64,000 nucleotides of DNA from Aedes albopictus (GCF_035046485.1 NC_085137.1:448872980-448936979); one strand, 5' to 3'. Numbered from the stretch's first letter, positions 47,626 to 58,650 are shown. The notes: generated from the letters alone by a model not told the origin. Numbers and translations are program-made.

Positions 47626-48885
47626 AAATAAGTGATAAAACGTATAGCTATGACTGTGGCTTGTACTCATATTCACAAGATGCTGTGTCTTGTGTGCGTA
47701 GCGTATATCCTTACTTTGCTGGACATATAGCCTTACCATGCACACGACAAGGTAAGAGGAAAAATGTGCGTTTTATTACGATGAATTCCTGTGGAAACAT
47801 GTGCTTAGTCCTGCTCTGTTTATTGAGACCATAAATAACGAATACCATTGCTAAGTCGCAAGGGTTGTCTAAGAATAACAAGATTGAGAATTTACAAAAA
47901 GGATGTACTAAAGATTTTTACTGTAATAACTTAATTAGGCAGCTAATAAATTTTGCACCTTCCACACCTATAAATATCAACTAACGACTTCCATCGAGTC
48001 ACTCAAGTGCACTTCAACTGGAATGAAGTCATTCTGCAAATTAACCGCTCCATCATTCATCACACCGCCGCCGGAAAAGTACGACCTCAGTACTCCGCAA
48101 CAAAAAAAGGTGGTGGTAGCAGAGCAGAGAAGAAACAGCAAGTTGTTGGCTGCCTGCTCCTGGTTGCGTGCGAGTAAATCGGTGCAAAATTTATGCTTTT
48201 AGTAGTGCCTCGGGAAAACTCGACATAACATGGCTTTCAGTTAGCGATGTGATGGTGGCGGCGGCGAGCATACCTGTGTCAGTCCGCTTGCTCCTGCTCG
48301 TCGGAACACATAAACATAAAGAAAGGAGAGCGAGCGCAACAATGTAAGCAAAAAGGTTATAATTTACACCTTCCTGAGTGATACTTGTGGCGCCTCCTGA
48401 TCAGATTTCAACGGCAAACGGTTGGTCGGTGGTGTTTCGACATCGCACGGCACAGCCAATCAAGGTAATTTCACACCCTCGGGTGGCTATTGATTTAAAT
48501 AAATAATCGTCATATCTGGGGTTCGGCCAAGAACCAGAGAAAAAAAATAACCTACGACATGCCGTGTAGTCTGGTTAGCATGACATAAATTGATAGCTAT
48601 TAAATTAAGTACCACTATCATCATTACCGCGCGAGGGGAACTCAAGAAGTAAAGGGATAATTGAACTGATTAGACGTTGATGTGTTCTACCCATGTGTAG
48701 CTGTTGGATGCCCTTGGGGTTGTTTGCATAGCTGTGCTCTTGATATTGATAGCAAACTTTGGGTATTAATATTTTATTGGTATTTTGTGAATGTCCATCT
48801 AAGCTGCAGTCGTATAGAGAAGTCAAGGATATTCCGCATCGGAATTTGAAACTCAATACCTCCTGCATAGCTTTGGTTTGTAATA
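47626..48885. other. Non-coding stretch, nothing recognised
   Basis: 48000-48480 is GC-balanced with CGCC/GGCGGCG patches and could be single-copy DNA. No domain is visible in the short frames. Confidence 0.35.
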
Positions 48886-49153
48886 CATAAGTGACCCGAT
48901 TTTGTCAGCCCCTTTTCGGAACACATTTTTGGCTCTCTTGAAAAACTTAAACAGTTTTTTATTACTCTATGTTTTGCATCTCAGCTGTAGTTTGATGGTG
49001 AATATTAATAAATTGCTTAAGTTATGATGTTGCCATCAAACAGTTGCCCTTACTGTGTTAAACGGAGCAATGACGCAGTGGATCTTATTTGTCTCCGGGA
49101 TAATCAGCCACTTTTCTTACGTCTCAATTCCGAGGCTTAATAAAAGTGGGTAA

Positions 49154-50146
49154 ATGAAATTTTTTATGGCAGGAATTAAGTTCGTACAGGTAAACCTTCA
49201 TCACGCAAAAGGTGCTTCTGCTGTGTTGAGTCGAAGGTTTAAAAAAGAAGGACTGGAAGTGGCGCTTATTCAAGAGCCATGGTCCAAAAAACGAAAGATT
49301 CTTGGAGTTCTGACACAAAATAGTAAACTATTTTATGATCAGCAACAAGATTCGCCCAGAACCGCTGTCTTAGTACGCAAAACGTTAAAATGCTATCCTA
49401 TTACAGAGTTTATCAGAAAGGACATTGTTGCGATCATGGTAGAGGTACCAACCACTAGGGGTAAAACTGAGATCGCTGTGGCTTCAGCTTACTTTCCTGG
49501 TGATGTTCCTGAGGTACCTCCTCCTGAGATCGCATCATTTGTTCAATTCTGTAAAGAAAACAACAAATCGTTTATCATTGGCTGTGACGCCAATGCGCAT
49601 CACACGGTTTGGGGTAGTACGGATATTAACAGTCGAGGTGAGTCACTATTAGAGTATCTGTCTTCCAACAATATAGACATTTGCAATAATGGTGATAAAC
49701 CTACTTTCTCAAATGTAATCAGACAAGAGGTCTTGGATCTAACACTGTGCAATGCTGCAATCTTTGACAAGATCACAAACTGGCACGTGTCAGATGAGAT
49801 TTCTCTATCTGATCATAAACACATAATCTTCAATTGGAGTGGTGGAGATTATTCTAGTACCGCATTTAGAAATCCCAGGAAGACAAACTGGGATCAATAT
49901 GTAGAATTGTTGATTACGCAATCATTTACAATGGGAGAAACTATTGATTCAACCCAAAAGTTGGAATCATTTTCTCAAAGGGTAAATGAAAGTATCATCA
50001 ATTCCTTTAACGGAAGTTGTCCCACCATACAATCGTCTTCTACTAGAGACGTGCCATGGTGGAACTTTAACTTAGAAAATTTTCTCGTAAAATGTTCAAT
50101 AGAGCGAAACAAACGGGAGATTGGACTCAGTACAGGAAAGCCCTGA
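49154..50146 (+). CDS. LINE ORF2, endonuclease part
   Basis: This is an APE-type endonuclease domain that nicks target DNA for target-primed reverse transcription. Visible catalytic motifs are QVNLHHAKGA (about residue 12), IQEPW (about 38), GCDANAHHTVWGS (about 142) and LSDHKHI (about 218), in the normal order and spacing. True homology ends near residue 312 (nt 50085). After that the frame is wrong, and the last 18 or so residues are frameshift product. The start ATG at 49154 (MKFFMAG) or the second at 49166 is plausible. The next block continues in the frame starting at 50092. The break lies in the A/T run at about 50075-50082, consistent with one lost base. In a full element this and the next entry form one polyprotein. 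Confidence 0.9.
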   Translation: MKFFMAGIKFVQVNLHHAKGASAVLSRRFKKEGLEVALIQEPWSKKRKILGVLTQNSKLFYDQQQDSPRTAVLVRKTLKCYPITEFIRKDIVAIMVEVPTTRGKTEIAVASAYFPGDVPEVPPPEIASFVQFCKENNKSFIIGCDANAHHTVWGSTDINSRGESLLEYLSSNNIDICNNGDKPTFSNVIRQEVLDLTLCNAAIFDKITNWHVSDEISLSDHKHIIFNWSGGDYSSTAFRNPRKTNWDQYVELLITQSFTMGETIDSTQKLESFSQRVNESIINSFNGSCPTIQSSSTRDVPWWNFNLENFLVKCSIERNKREIGLSTGKP

Positions 50147-52827
50147 CTGATTACAACAACGAAATACGAAAATCGAAAAGAAAATCTTGGATGCTGACAT
50201 GTGAAAACATAAACAGCACTCCTGTAGTTGCAAGACTACAGAAAACGCTTGCAAAAGATCATTCAAATGAATTGGGAAACCTGAAGCGCGACGATGGAGC
50301 TTTCACCAAAACTCCTCGTGAAACATTGGATTTAATGATGGAAACCCATTTTCCAGGTTCGGTTCTAAGTGTGGATTCCAATGATACTATATCTCTGGAA
50401 GGTGAAGGATGTCCTAGTATAAACTCATCGGAGTCAACTAGTACAATAAACACCGCCTCAGATTTAGCTGATGAAATCTTCACGAAGGCCAGAGTGGAAA
50501 ATGCAATTAGATCTTTTCAGCCTTTTAAATCTGCAGGAGTTGATGGAATATTTCCAGCACTGATTCAAAATGAAGAAGCGGTGTTGGTTCCACCACTAAT
50601 TGAGATGTTCAAGGCTAGTTTAAGATTGAATTACGTTCCATCAAAATGGAGACTTGTAAAAGTTATCTTTATGCCAAAAAAGGGGAAGCGAGACAAGACG
50701 CATCCCAAAGCATACAGGCCAATTAGTCTTTCTTCAGTTTTGTTGAAGACTATGGAAAAGGTTTTGAAGGATTTTATTAATTCTTCTTACATAAAAGACC
50801 ATCCCCTATCTGACTTCCAGTTTGCTTATCAATCTGGTAAGTCAACGGTTACGGCACTTCATTCGCTAGTAACAAAGGTGGAAAAAACGTTTTCAGCAAA
50901 AGAAATAGCTCTATGCGCCTTTTTAGACATAGAAGGAGCATTTGATAATGCCTCCTATTCATCTATGAAGCGTGCCATGGAGAACAAAAACTTCGACCAA
51001 TGTATCATACATTGGATTGATACTGTGCTTGCACAAAGAGAAATCACCTCTGAGCTGGGAAGTTCTTCTATAACAGTAAGGGCAACGAAAGGTTGCCCTC
51101 AAGGAGGAGTCCTCTCACCACTAATGTGGTCCTTGGTTGTAGACGATCTTCTAAGAAGCTTGAAGGAAAAAGGTTTCGAAGTTGTGGGCTTTGCAGACGA
51201 TATAGTCATAATAGTGAGAGGAAAGTATGACGAAACTGTTTCGGAGAGAATGCAAAGGGCCCTAAACTATACCTATTCATGGTGTATTAAGGAGGGCCTT
51301 AGCATCAACCCGTCAAAAGTCGTAATTGTCCCTTTCACTAGAAGAAGGAAGATCAACCTTAAAGCTTTTCGGCTTGGAGGGATACAAATTCATCCTAGTG
51401 ATCGAGTCAAATACTTAGGTTTGATACTGGATGCTAAACTGAACTGGAATGCTCAAATTGAGTCCGTGATCGGTAAGGCAACAAGTGCGTTCTGGTTATG
51501 CTCCAAAACTATTGGCAGGAAGTGGGGCTTGAAATCAAAAATGATAATGTGGATTTATACTGCCATAATCCGCCCAAAAGTGACGTATGCTTCGTTTGTC
51601 TGGTGGCCAAAAACAAAAGAGGCTACCACACAATCGAAGCTTGCGAAAATTCAACGTCTTGCGTCCATTGCTGTTACAGGAGCGATGCGAAGCACTCCAT
51701 CAAAAGCTTTAGATGCGATTCTCAATCTGCTACCTTTGCACGAGTACGTGCAATTAGAAGCAGAAAAGGAATTGCTGAGACTTGAACGAGTTGAAAAGTT
51801 TATGCCAAGTGATCTTGTAGGTCACCTGAGCATTTCACAATACTTCCAAAATAGGCCAGTAATGAAAATGATTAAAGACTGGATGAAACCTGAGGAGAAC
51901 CATGATGTTCCTTACAAGTTGCACGAAACAACTCGTTCAGATTGGGAAGTGGGAGGTCCCACTGTTCGTCAAGGGTCAATCAAATTCTTTACAGATGGCT
52001 CAAAAGTTGGAATAAAAACGGGAGCAGGAATCTACGGCCCTGGAATACAAATTTCAGTGGCGATGGGACACTATCCTACGGTGTTTCAAGCAGAGATTCT
52101 TGCTATTTTAAAATGCGTAAATATCTGCCTTGAGAGAAAATACAGGTATGCAAATATTTGTATTTTCTCAGATAGTCAAGCTGCACTAAAAGCATTGTGC
52201 GCTTACAAATGTACTTCAAAGCTTGTCTGGGAATGCATTCTTTCACTGCGCAGGCTGTGCCAAGGGAATTCAGTAAACTTATACTGGGTTCCAGGTCACT
52301 GTGGCATTGAAGGAAATGAAATGGCAGACGAGCTTGCTAAAAGTGGTTCCAATTTACAGTTTGCTGGCCCAGAACCATTCTGCGGTATATCAAACTGTAC
52401 ATTTAAAATGGACCTGAAACGCTGGGCTGAGCAGAGGGTGATATCCAATTGGATGGACGTCAAAAATTGCAATCAGTCAAAACGATTTATAACACCAAAT
52501 GCTTATAAAACCAAAAAGCTCTTAGTACTCAACAAGAGAGCTCTATGTACATACACTGGCCTAGTAACTGGACACTGCCCGAGCAGGTATCACTTGAAAA
52601 ATATTGGCCATATTCAGAGTGATATCTGTCGTTTCTGTTATACGGAACGTGAAACCTCGGAACATCTGCTTTGCAGTTGTGGTACTTTATACACGCGCAG
52701 GCAAAGATTTCTAAATAGTGGTTGCTTGCAACCCAGTGAGATCTGGTCTGCAAAACCTGGGAAGGTCTTGGAGTTTATCAATTCCATTGCACCTGACTGG
52801 GAGACGACGCGTCGTGGCAGTAGCTGA
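50092..52827 (+). CDS. LINE ORF2, reverse transcriptase and RNase H
   Basis: 911 residues after the frame break. RT: motif 1 with KAYRPISLSSVLLKT; motif A with FLDIEGAFDNAS (catalytic Asp about residue 278); motif B KGCPQGGVLSPLMW; motif C VGFADDIVII (about 367); thumb VKYLGLILDAKLNW. RNase H follows: FTDGSK (about 633), FQAEILAIL, FSDSQAAL and WVPGHCGIEGNEMADELA, so the catalytic D-E-D-D set is present. The C-terminus has a CCHC-like finger (CRFCYTERETSEHLLCSC, about 845). The enzyme copies its RNA at the nicked target, and RNase H removes the RNA strand. All catalytic residues I can see are intact, so the only lesion is the upstream frame break. The ATG used here is just the first in frame, not a biological start. 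Confidence 0.93.
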   Translation: MFNRAKQTGDWTQYRKALTDYNNEIRKSKRKSWMLTCENINSTPVVARLQKTLAKDHSNELGNLKRDDGAFTKTPRETLDLMMETHFPGSVLSVDSNDTISLEGEGCPSINSSESTSTINTASDLADEIFTKARVENAIRSFQPFKSAGVDGIFPALIQNEEAVLVPPLIEMFKASLRLNYVPSKWRLVKVIFMPKKGKRDKTHPKAYRPISLSSVLLKTMEKVLKDFINSSYIKDHPLSDFQFAYQSGKSTVTALHSLVTKVEKTFSAKEIALCAFLDIEGAFDNASYSSMKRAMENKNFDQCIIHWIDTVLAQREITSELGSSSITVRATKGCPQGGVLSPLMWSLVVDDLLRSLKEKGFEVVGFADDIVIIVRGKYDETVSERMQRALNYTYSWCIKEGLSINPSKVVIVPFTRRRKINLKAFRLGGIQIHPSDRVKYLGLILDAKLNWNAQIESVIGKATSAFWLCSKTIGRKWGLKSKMIMWIYTAIIRPKVTYASFVWWPKTKEATTQSKLAKIQRLASIAVTGAMRSTPSKALDAILNLLPLHEYVQLEAEKELLRLERVEKFMPSDLVGHLSISQYFQNRPVMKMIKDWMKPEENHDVPYKLHETTRSDWEVGGPTVRQGSIKFFTDGSKVGIKTGAGIYGPGIQISVAMGHYPTVFQAEILAILKCVNICLERKYRYANICIFSDSQAALKALCAYKCTSKLVWECILSLRRLCQGNSVNLYWVPGHCGIEGNEMADELAKSGSNLQFAGPEPFCGISNCTFKMDLKRWAEQRVISNWMDVKNCNQSKRFITPNAYKTKKLLVLNKRALCTYTGLVTGHCPSRYHLKNIGHIQSDICRFCYTERETSEHLLCSCGTLYTRRQRFLNSGCLQPSEIWSAKPGKVLEFINSIAPDWETTRRGSS

Positions 52828-53169
52828 TTACTTGACACATGGTAATTAGCTGGCTAGATGCGAATATCAAAACGGGACATGCCACAAAAGTTCAGCCTAT
52901 TGGACGCAGTGGCTTAATTTCCCCAACAGGGGAGGAAAAAAAAAAAAAAAAAAGTTATGATCGTAAGATAATGAGAGCAAAAAGTTCGTCGCAAAATGGG
53001 GCTGACAAAATCGGGTCCTTACTGTAAATACATTTGGGCTAAGGCTGAACCTCCAGCTACCATTGCATCAGATTACAGGTATATCTCGATTTAGTAGACC
53101 CTCCATTATTTAGACCCTCGATTTTATGTACTTCGATTTTATGTACATTTTACCTCGATTTGATGTACA

Positions 53170-54040
53170 TTTTTTAATAGTATTTTTTTTAATATTCAAT
53201 CAGTATAAAATTTACAGTTTGTATCATGATGTCTTATAATGCAGGGGTTTTCAGCCTTTCGATACGCGGAGCACTTCATATCAATAAATTGTTTTGTGGA
53301 GCACCCACATTAGCGCCAAAGCATACCTCATGACATATGTACATACTTATACAGCCAAACAGACATATTACTGAAGAAATTTGTTTCAAAAACATCATTT
53401 GGCATCTCACTAGCACCCTCTATAATGCTCAATCCGAAGCATTATTTGCAGGTGTTATTGCCCTCGGCTAGATGTAACAATTAAGCAGTCGACGACTCCC
53501 CCGAGACGACATCCATTTATAAAACATGAATGAAGGTTCATCGTGGAGTCATATCATGTAAATATTGATCGGCGTCGCGTTCATTTCAAAATTGAGAGGT
53601 GATGTAGCCACAGCAGCGCCACTATGATACATGCGAGCACAGTCCGAACCACTCCCTGGCTCTGTTGATGATCACGATGAGCGGAGTATTTGGGTGATTT
53701 TCCGGTGATATTTTTTACAGACCCCTTAGCAATGACAACATTTTTGGCGGATGCATGCAAAATGCTCATTCGCCAGACTTTCCCTCAAAGTTTTCTAACA
53801 AACTTTTTTCTTGTGACTTCCCCACCGAGAATTGTATTATATTCCTGATATTTTTGATAGATGCCTGCTGATTGAATTCCAAAATTTGTAGCAAATTCTA
53901 TAAATAGGTCATTGTAATGCTTCGGCTGATTACTGACAATATGTGTGATAAATTATTTCTAGTGCTGCCATGGTAGAATCAGAGCTAGTTAGTCAAGGAT
54001 CCCCGATATCAGCGTCCCTTCACGTGTACATTACCAAGGA
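53170..54040. other. Non-coding stretch inside the 8.4-kb candidate
   Basis: AT-rich, with a 62-codon frame on the - strand (53581-53769) lacking any recognised domain. I see no DDE transposase. Confidence 0.4.
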
Positions 54041-55190
54041 TGTATTCCTGGAGGAATCTTTGAAGAAACCGCTTGAGGAACTCTTGGAACAACTTGTAAA
54101 AGAATCCATGGAAGAACTTTTGAAAAAAAAATCCCTGCCGAAATAAATGAAGTAAATCTAGTAATATTGAACAATTATCTAAAGATATTTCCGAAAGTAT
54201 CGCTGAAGAAATTTCAAAAGGAATTCAAGAAAAATCTGAAGCAAATCTATCTTCTTCTATCTATCCATCTATCTATATAAATAAAAATGGAATGGTGTTT
54301 GTATAATATAGGCTCGGGAACGGATCAACCATAATTCTTTCACTGTTATACTCGTGCAAGGCTCTGACGTGTTCGCACGGAAAAATAATTGCATAAACTA
54401 ACCAAAAAAGCAACGAAACCGAGAAAATTTTAAATTCCACTTTGTTGGCCATTTTCTTCAAGAAACATATTAGGCAGTCAGAACGTCGTTTTCCAAGGCA
54501 GCTAATTATAAATAAATTCCTAAAAGAATTTCTGGAAAAAAATTAATATTATTAGAATTTATAGTCACGCCGAGGACCTGGGATCGAATCCCACTCCCGA
54601 CAAACTCACAAAATGTGGGTTCTTCCTTCGGAAGGGAAGTAAAGCGTGGGTCCCGAGATGAACTAGCCTAGGGCTAAAAATCTCGTTAATACAGATAAAA
54701 AAAATAAAAAAAATAGAATTCATAGATGGATTTTCTGAAGAAGTTCCGGCAGGAATAACTGGAAACTCCTGGTAGAATACCTAACCAAACCTCTTGAGAT
54801 ATTTTCGAAAAAAAATCCTGGAGAAATGCCCAAATAAAAATCTTGAACATTTTCTTTAATGAATTCGTTGAGAAACACATGGAGAAATTCTTAGAGGTAC
54901 GCTTGGAGGAAATCCTTGAGGAATTTCTGATAAAATATATAGAGGAATACCGGCGGAATTTCTGATGAAATCTCTATGTCAATTCCTGCAAGAATCTCTG
55001 CAAGAATGTCTTCCAGCCTAACCATTGCAATCCTCTGTAGAAGTCGGCAAAATCTGTAGAAAAATTTCTGAAGTAATCCTTGGAGGATTTCGTAAGACTT
55101 TCTTAGGAATCCTTGAGCAATTTCTGGATTTTAAATGTCTTGAAGCAATATCTAAAGGGATGTGAATAAATTTGAGAATCTTTAATAATA
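54041..55190 (-). repeat. GGAATTCCTCC array, GA form, decayed
   Basis: GGAGGAATCTTTGAAGAAACC-like units at 54041-54245 and 54710-55190, separated by a short AT-rich repeat (54246-54545, with ATATAAATAAAAATGGAATG) and the SINE at 54555-54710. Confidence 0.55.
54555..54710 (+). mobile_element. tRNA-type SINE, 5' truncated
   Basis: GTCACGCCGAGGACC and a B box in CCTGGGATCGAATCCCACTC are followed by GGAAGGGAAGTAAAGCGTGG, GGGCTAAAAATCTCGTTAAT and an A-rich tail. The A-box part is mostly lost. Same tail type as 32365-32460. Confidence 0.65.
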
Positions 55191-55194
55191 ACTA

Positions 55195-55437
55195 GCTGTA
55201 CCCAGCAAACTTTGTCTTGCCTACTGCGTTTTTTGACATTTCAAGTCCCTAGCCAAGTCCAAGTACCCGTTCAAAATGTATGAAAACCCGATTTTCAAAA
55301 ACTCTAAATTTCTCCATGTTTTTTGCCTCATAAACCTTCCTTGGGTGAAAACTAACAGAACAAAACTCAGACGACCCGAATCGGACCATCCGTTCGCAAG
55401 TTATGCGCGGTCCCACGTATGCCATTGCATTTTTATA
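55195..55437. repeat. Dispersed repeat, AGCTGTACCCAGCAAAC type
   Basis: AACTAGCTGTACCCAGCAAA to CCATTGCATTTTTATATA. I recognise the opening as a common insect dispersed repeat but cannot assign its class. The 921-bp foldback inserted into its TATA-rich end; after the foldback the TATATAG sequence resumes. Confidence 0.5.
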
Positions 55438-55439
55438 TA

Positions 55440-56360
55440 CAGGGGATAGACAAAATGATCGGGACAGGCAAAATTTTCACTTTTCAAAAAATGTCCAATA
55501 AGCTGTAACTTTTCGAAAAAGGCATCATATATTCTCAAATTTTCACTGTAAGTTGATGAACTTGTTGTGTATCAGTGGACAAAATTTGGAAAAGATCGGG
55601 CAATTCTGCAAGAAGTTTTAAGAATTTTAGAAATATGTAGAATTATCCGATAGCCAACTTTGAGCTGTTATATCTCTGGATTCAATGAACCGAATGCAAT
55701 GAAATTTTGTCTATTATATAATGAGCTGTGAAAAACGTTTGACACAACTTGAAATTATAAACAAGAAAAAAAGTTATAGCGATTTCATTATTTTTATGAT
55801 TTTTTTAGTAAATTGGTCTATTTTTAATATGCATCCCATTACTTTTTCAATGAACTGCCGCCTATGTTGTTACTTTCTCTCAAAACATATCTGTATTCAA
55901 CACAATTAGAGGGAATTTAAATGAACTATAATTAGTATCTTGAATTATGAAACGATGTTAAAATTTAAGAAAAAAATGTGTTTCATTAGAAAAATAATCT
56001 AATCGTTATAATTTTCTTCCGTGTTAAGAATTTTAAGTTATGTCAAAAGTTTTTCAAAGCTCACTATATAAGTCATAAATAGACAAAAATTCATTGCATT
56101 TGGTTCATTGAATCCGCAGATATAACAGCTCAAAGTTGGCTATCGGATAATTATACCTTTTTTTTGGAATCTTTATAACTTCGTTCAGAATTGTTCGATC
56201 TTTTCCAAATTTTGTCCACTGATACACAAATATTTAGTTGATCAACTCACAGTGAAAATTTGAGAATATTTGATGTACTTTTCGGAAAGTTACAGCTATT
56301 TGAATTTTTTTTTTCCGAAGGGAAAATTTTGCCTGTCCCGATCATTTTGTCTATCCCCTG
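55440..56360. mobile_element. 921-bp foldback TIR element
   Basis: The ends CAGGGGATAGACAAAATGAT and the perfect inverted copy (AGGATAGACAAAATGATCGGGACAGGC core) are flanked by TA (55438-55439, 56361-56362). Pairing continues about 300 bp inward with moderate divergence (for example TCCGATAGCCAACTTTGAGC against its inverted copy). The spacer is AT-rich. No coding sequence. Confidence 0.88.
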
Positions 56361-56773
56361 TATATAGATAATCTCTTCTAGAATTTCTAAAGCAATTCTT
56401 GGAGACAGTTCATTAGCAGGCTTCTGAGAAAATTTTGAAGAAGTTTTGAGTTTCTGATTCTCAATGTATCCTTGACAGAGCGTTCATGATTAATAAAAAA
56501 AATCATGATTATGCATTGGTGAATAAAATTCCAATTTCTGTGATTGATTATTAAGATTAATTATTAATTTGATTTTAGGGTGATTGATGATTATGATTAT
56601 TGATTAAATTAGGTTTTATCTGTGAATCATGATTATAATTATTGATTTAAATGGCTCATTGATTAATAATCATGACTAATCATGATTAATCAATCACAAA
56701 AACACTGGAAATGAATAATTATTAACTAGATATGATCTTTGATTTTTGAAAAATAAAAAGGAATCGTGAATTA

Positions 56774-56988
56774 GGGTATTGGTTCCCTTATTAAGCATGT
56801 GGCTCCCATTTTCATCCCACGAAAAACAAAGGATTGAAGCGCTGATTGTTTTGTTTCTTATTTTTGTATTTTTTGTTAGAAGTGAGCACCCATGAAAACA
56901 AAAAGAACGGAGTCAATCGGTGCCGTAATCGCTTGTTTTCGAATAGGATGAAAATGGGAGCGTGAGATTACTGATGGCACACATACCC
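56774..56988. mobile_element. 215-bp MITE, family B copy 2
   Basis: TA then GGGTATTGGTTCCC at the left; GAAAATGGGAGCGTGAGATT near the right. Collinear with the inverted copy at 23871-24085. The near-identity of GCTTGTTTTCGAATAGGATG in both makes it one family. Confidence 0.75.
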
Positions 56989-57119
56989 TCTATAACACTG
57001 GAACCTCTCTTAATGCCATTGCATTGGCTGGGGGTGCTTAAATTGAACTGGCATGAAAAGTGACAAATTTGTACATTAATTAAGTCATTCATGCTGGACA
57101 TTTGAGATTAGGTCAAAGA

Positions 57120-58480
57120 GATTTTCAGGAAGTTCCCAGAAAGCCCAATGAAAGGGTATCATAGGCGTATCAGGGGATTTCTGGAGCATTTTAAGGGCGT
57201 TCCGTCATTTTTCATTTTTGCTTTCACAGGATTACGAGAGTTTCACGGGCGTTTCAATAGTACATATTGAAGGGGTTTCAGGGGCATTCCAGAGGCATTT
57301 CAGATAGTTTTAGGAGCGTTCCAAGGGATTTAAGTTTTTTTTTCATATTGATTATCATGATTTCGGGTAGGTAGGCAGGTGGGTTTAAGCAACATTATGG
57401 AGTTTCAGGGGATTTCAATGAGATTATGGAGGTTTCTATGGCGTTTCAAGGCTTTTCCGGGGCGTTTCAAGGTTTTCGAAAATCCTCTTAAACTTCTTGA
57501 AACGCCTCTGAAACCCCCTCAGAACCCCACGGATCTCATGTTATTTACTTGAGACCCTGCGAAAGCACCGAAAAGGCATATGTCTTAATCCCGCTATAAA
57601 TCCCACTAAAAATCGTCTGAAGCTTCCTAAAATGCCTCCGAAATCCCCTAAAATGCCCTCGGATTCCATATAAAGCACCTGGTATTAGTTGTCGGCTCCA
57701 GAGGCACGTTCTCCTCTATTTGGGAAGTTTATGCCATCAACGCACCTGAGACTCACTTAAAGCACTAAAAAAATACTAAATAAAGACCATGGAACGCCTC
57801 TAAAACCTTCCAAAAATTCTCCGCACCTGAGACCCTCCGAAATCATTGAAAGCACCTTCGTAACACCTCCTAAACCTATCTAAGATCCTCTGAAACTTCC
57901 TGAAACACTCCCGAAAACGCACCTAATACCTGCTCCAAAAATCAATGTCTCCGACCTGACCTCCGACCAGGTACTCCCTGAAACTTCTTCGAATCCCCTG
58001 AAATAGAGACGTGACCTCTAAAATGCCTCTGCGACCCCCTGAATCACCCCAGATACCCCCCGAATTATCCATTGCAGCCCCTAGAACCACTCTTAAATGC
58101 TTCTGAGACCTCAAGCCCCCTGAATTCCTTGAAATGACCCATGAGACCCCCTGATACCTCTAGAGGCCCCCTTGAGCGCCCCTAAACCTCTTGGTACACT
58201 TCTGAAATGCCCCTAAGATCCGCTATAACTCCCCTAGAATTTTCTTAGCCCCCTGGAATTCACTTGAGACTCCCTGAAACGCCCCTGAGACTCCCTAAAG
58301 CACTCCTTAAAACTCCTAGAATCCCTGAAGCGCCCTGAGAGGACCCTGAAACAGGGATGGCATACCCCTCAGTGTGCGTGCAAGTGTGCGCGGTTTTAAT
58401 ATGAAAATGAGCTGCACTGTGCACATTTTCAGTGCGGAATGCCATCCCTGCCCTGAAAGCCCCTTAAATGCTCTTGAGAT
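57120..58480. repeat. GTTTCAGGGG/CCCCTGAAAC array with strand switch
   Basis: 57120-57470 reads in the G-rich orientation (GGGGTTTCAGGGGCATTCC). From about 57480 to 58480 it reads in the C-rich orientation (CCTGAAACGCCCCTGAGACC). The change occurs near 57475. 57690-57740 carries CTCCAGAGGCACGTTCTCCT, shared with 36700. Same general family as 11845 and 45625. Confidence 0.65.
58352..58450. mobile_element. 99-bp hAT MITE with perfect 8-bp duplication
   Basis: CAGGGATGGCAT at the left and ATGCCATCCCTG at the right are perfect inverted ends. CCCTGAAA flanks both sides exactly (58344-58351 and 58451-58458). Length, CAGGG start and 8-bp duplication are those of a hAT-type MITE. It inserted in the C-rich array. 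Confidence 0.85.
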
Positions 58481-58487
58481 CTATTCC

Positions 58488-58650
58488 CAAGCAACACACA
58501 TGCCATATAAGAGTTACGGCAGCGCAAGTTTTGGTTGTATAAAAATTAGTTTGACGTAATTCTAGCATTGTGTTAGAATTACGTTCACTAAAATTCTATA
58601 CAACTATAACTTACGCTGCCGTAACTCTTATATGACATGCGTGTTGCTTG
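58488..58650. mobile_element. 163-bp foldback MITE (family C copy 2)
   Basis: CAAGCAACACACATGCCATA and ATATGACATGCGTGTTGCTTG pair almost fully, continuing through AAGAGTTACGGCAGCG. The middle has CATTGTGTTAGAATTACG. Truncated relative at 30903-31028. Non-coding. Confidence 0.85.

Larger units (their letters stand above)
49029..52951 (+). mobile_element. LOA/Lian-like LINE, nearly intact ORF2
   Basis: A non-LTR retrotransposon with a 10-bp target duplication AAGTTATGAT (49019-49028 and 52952-52961) and a poly-A tail of about 17 bases. It codes for endonuclease, RT, RNase H and a C-terminal zinc finger. Only about 125 bp precede the endonuclease, so ORF1 is absent: a 5'-truncated copy, or an element lacking ORF1. 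Clear duplication, homopolymer tail and only one frame break suggest a young insertion. RNase H plus an R1/LOA-style endonuclease point to the LOA group (clade from memory). Confidence 0.92.
48886..53024. mobile_element. 4.1-kb element, pogo-style ends, LINE inside
   Basis: The left end CATAAGTGACCCGATTTTGT and the right end (ACAAAATCGGGTCCTTACTG, inverted) share GGGGCTGACAAAATCGGGT with the element at 34912-38574. TA flanks both (48884-48885, 53025-53026). Nearly all of the length is the inserted LINE (49029-52951). Without it about 216 bp remain, a MITE-sized unit. The left terminus has changed slightly compared with the right. Confidence 0.75.
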
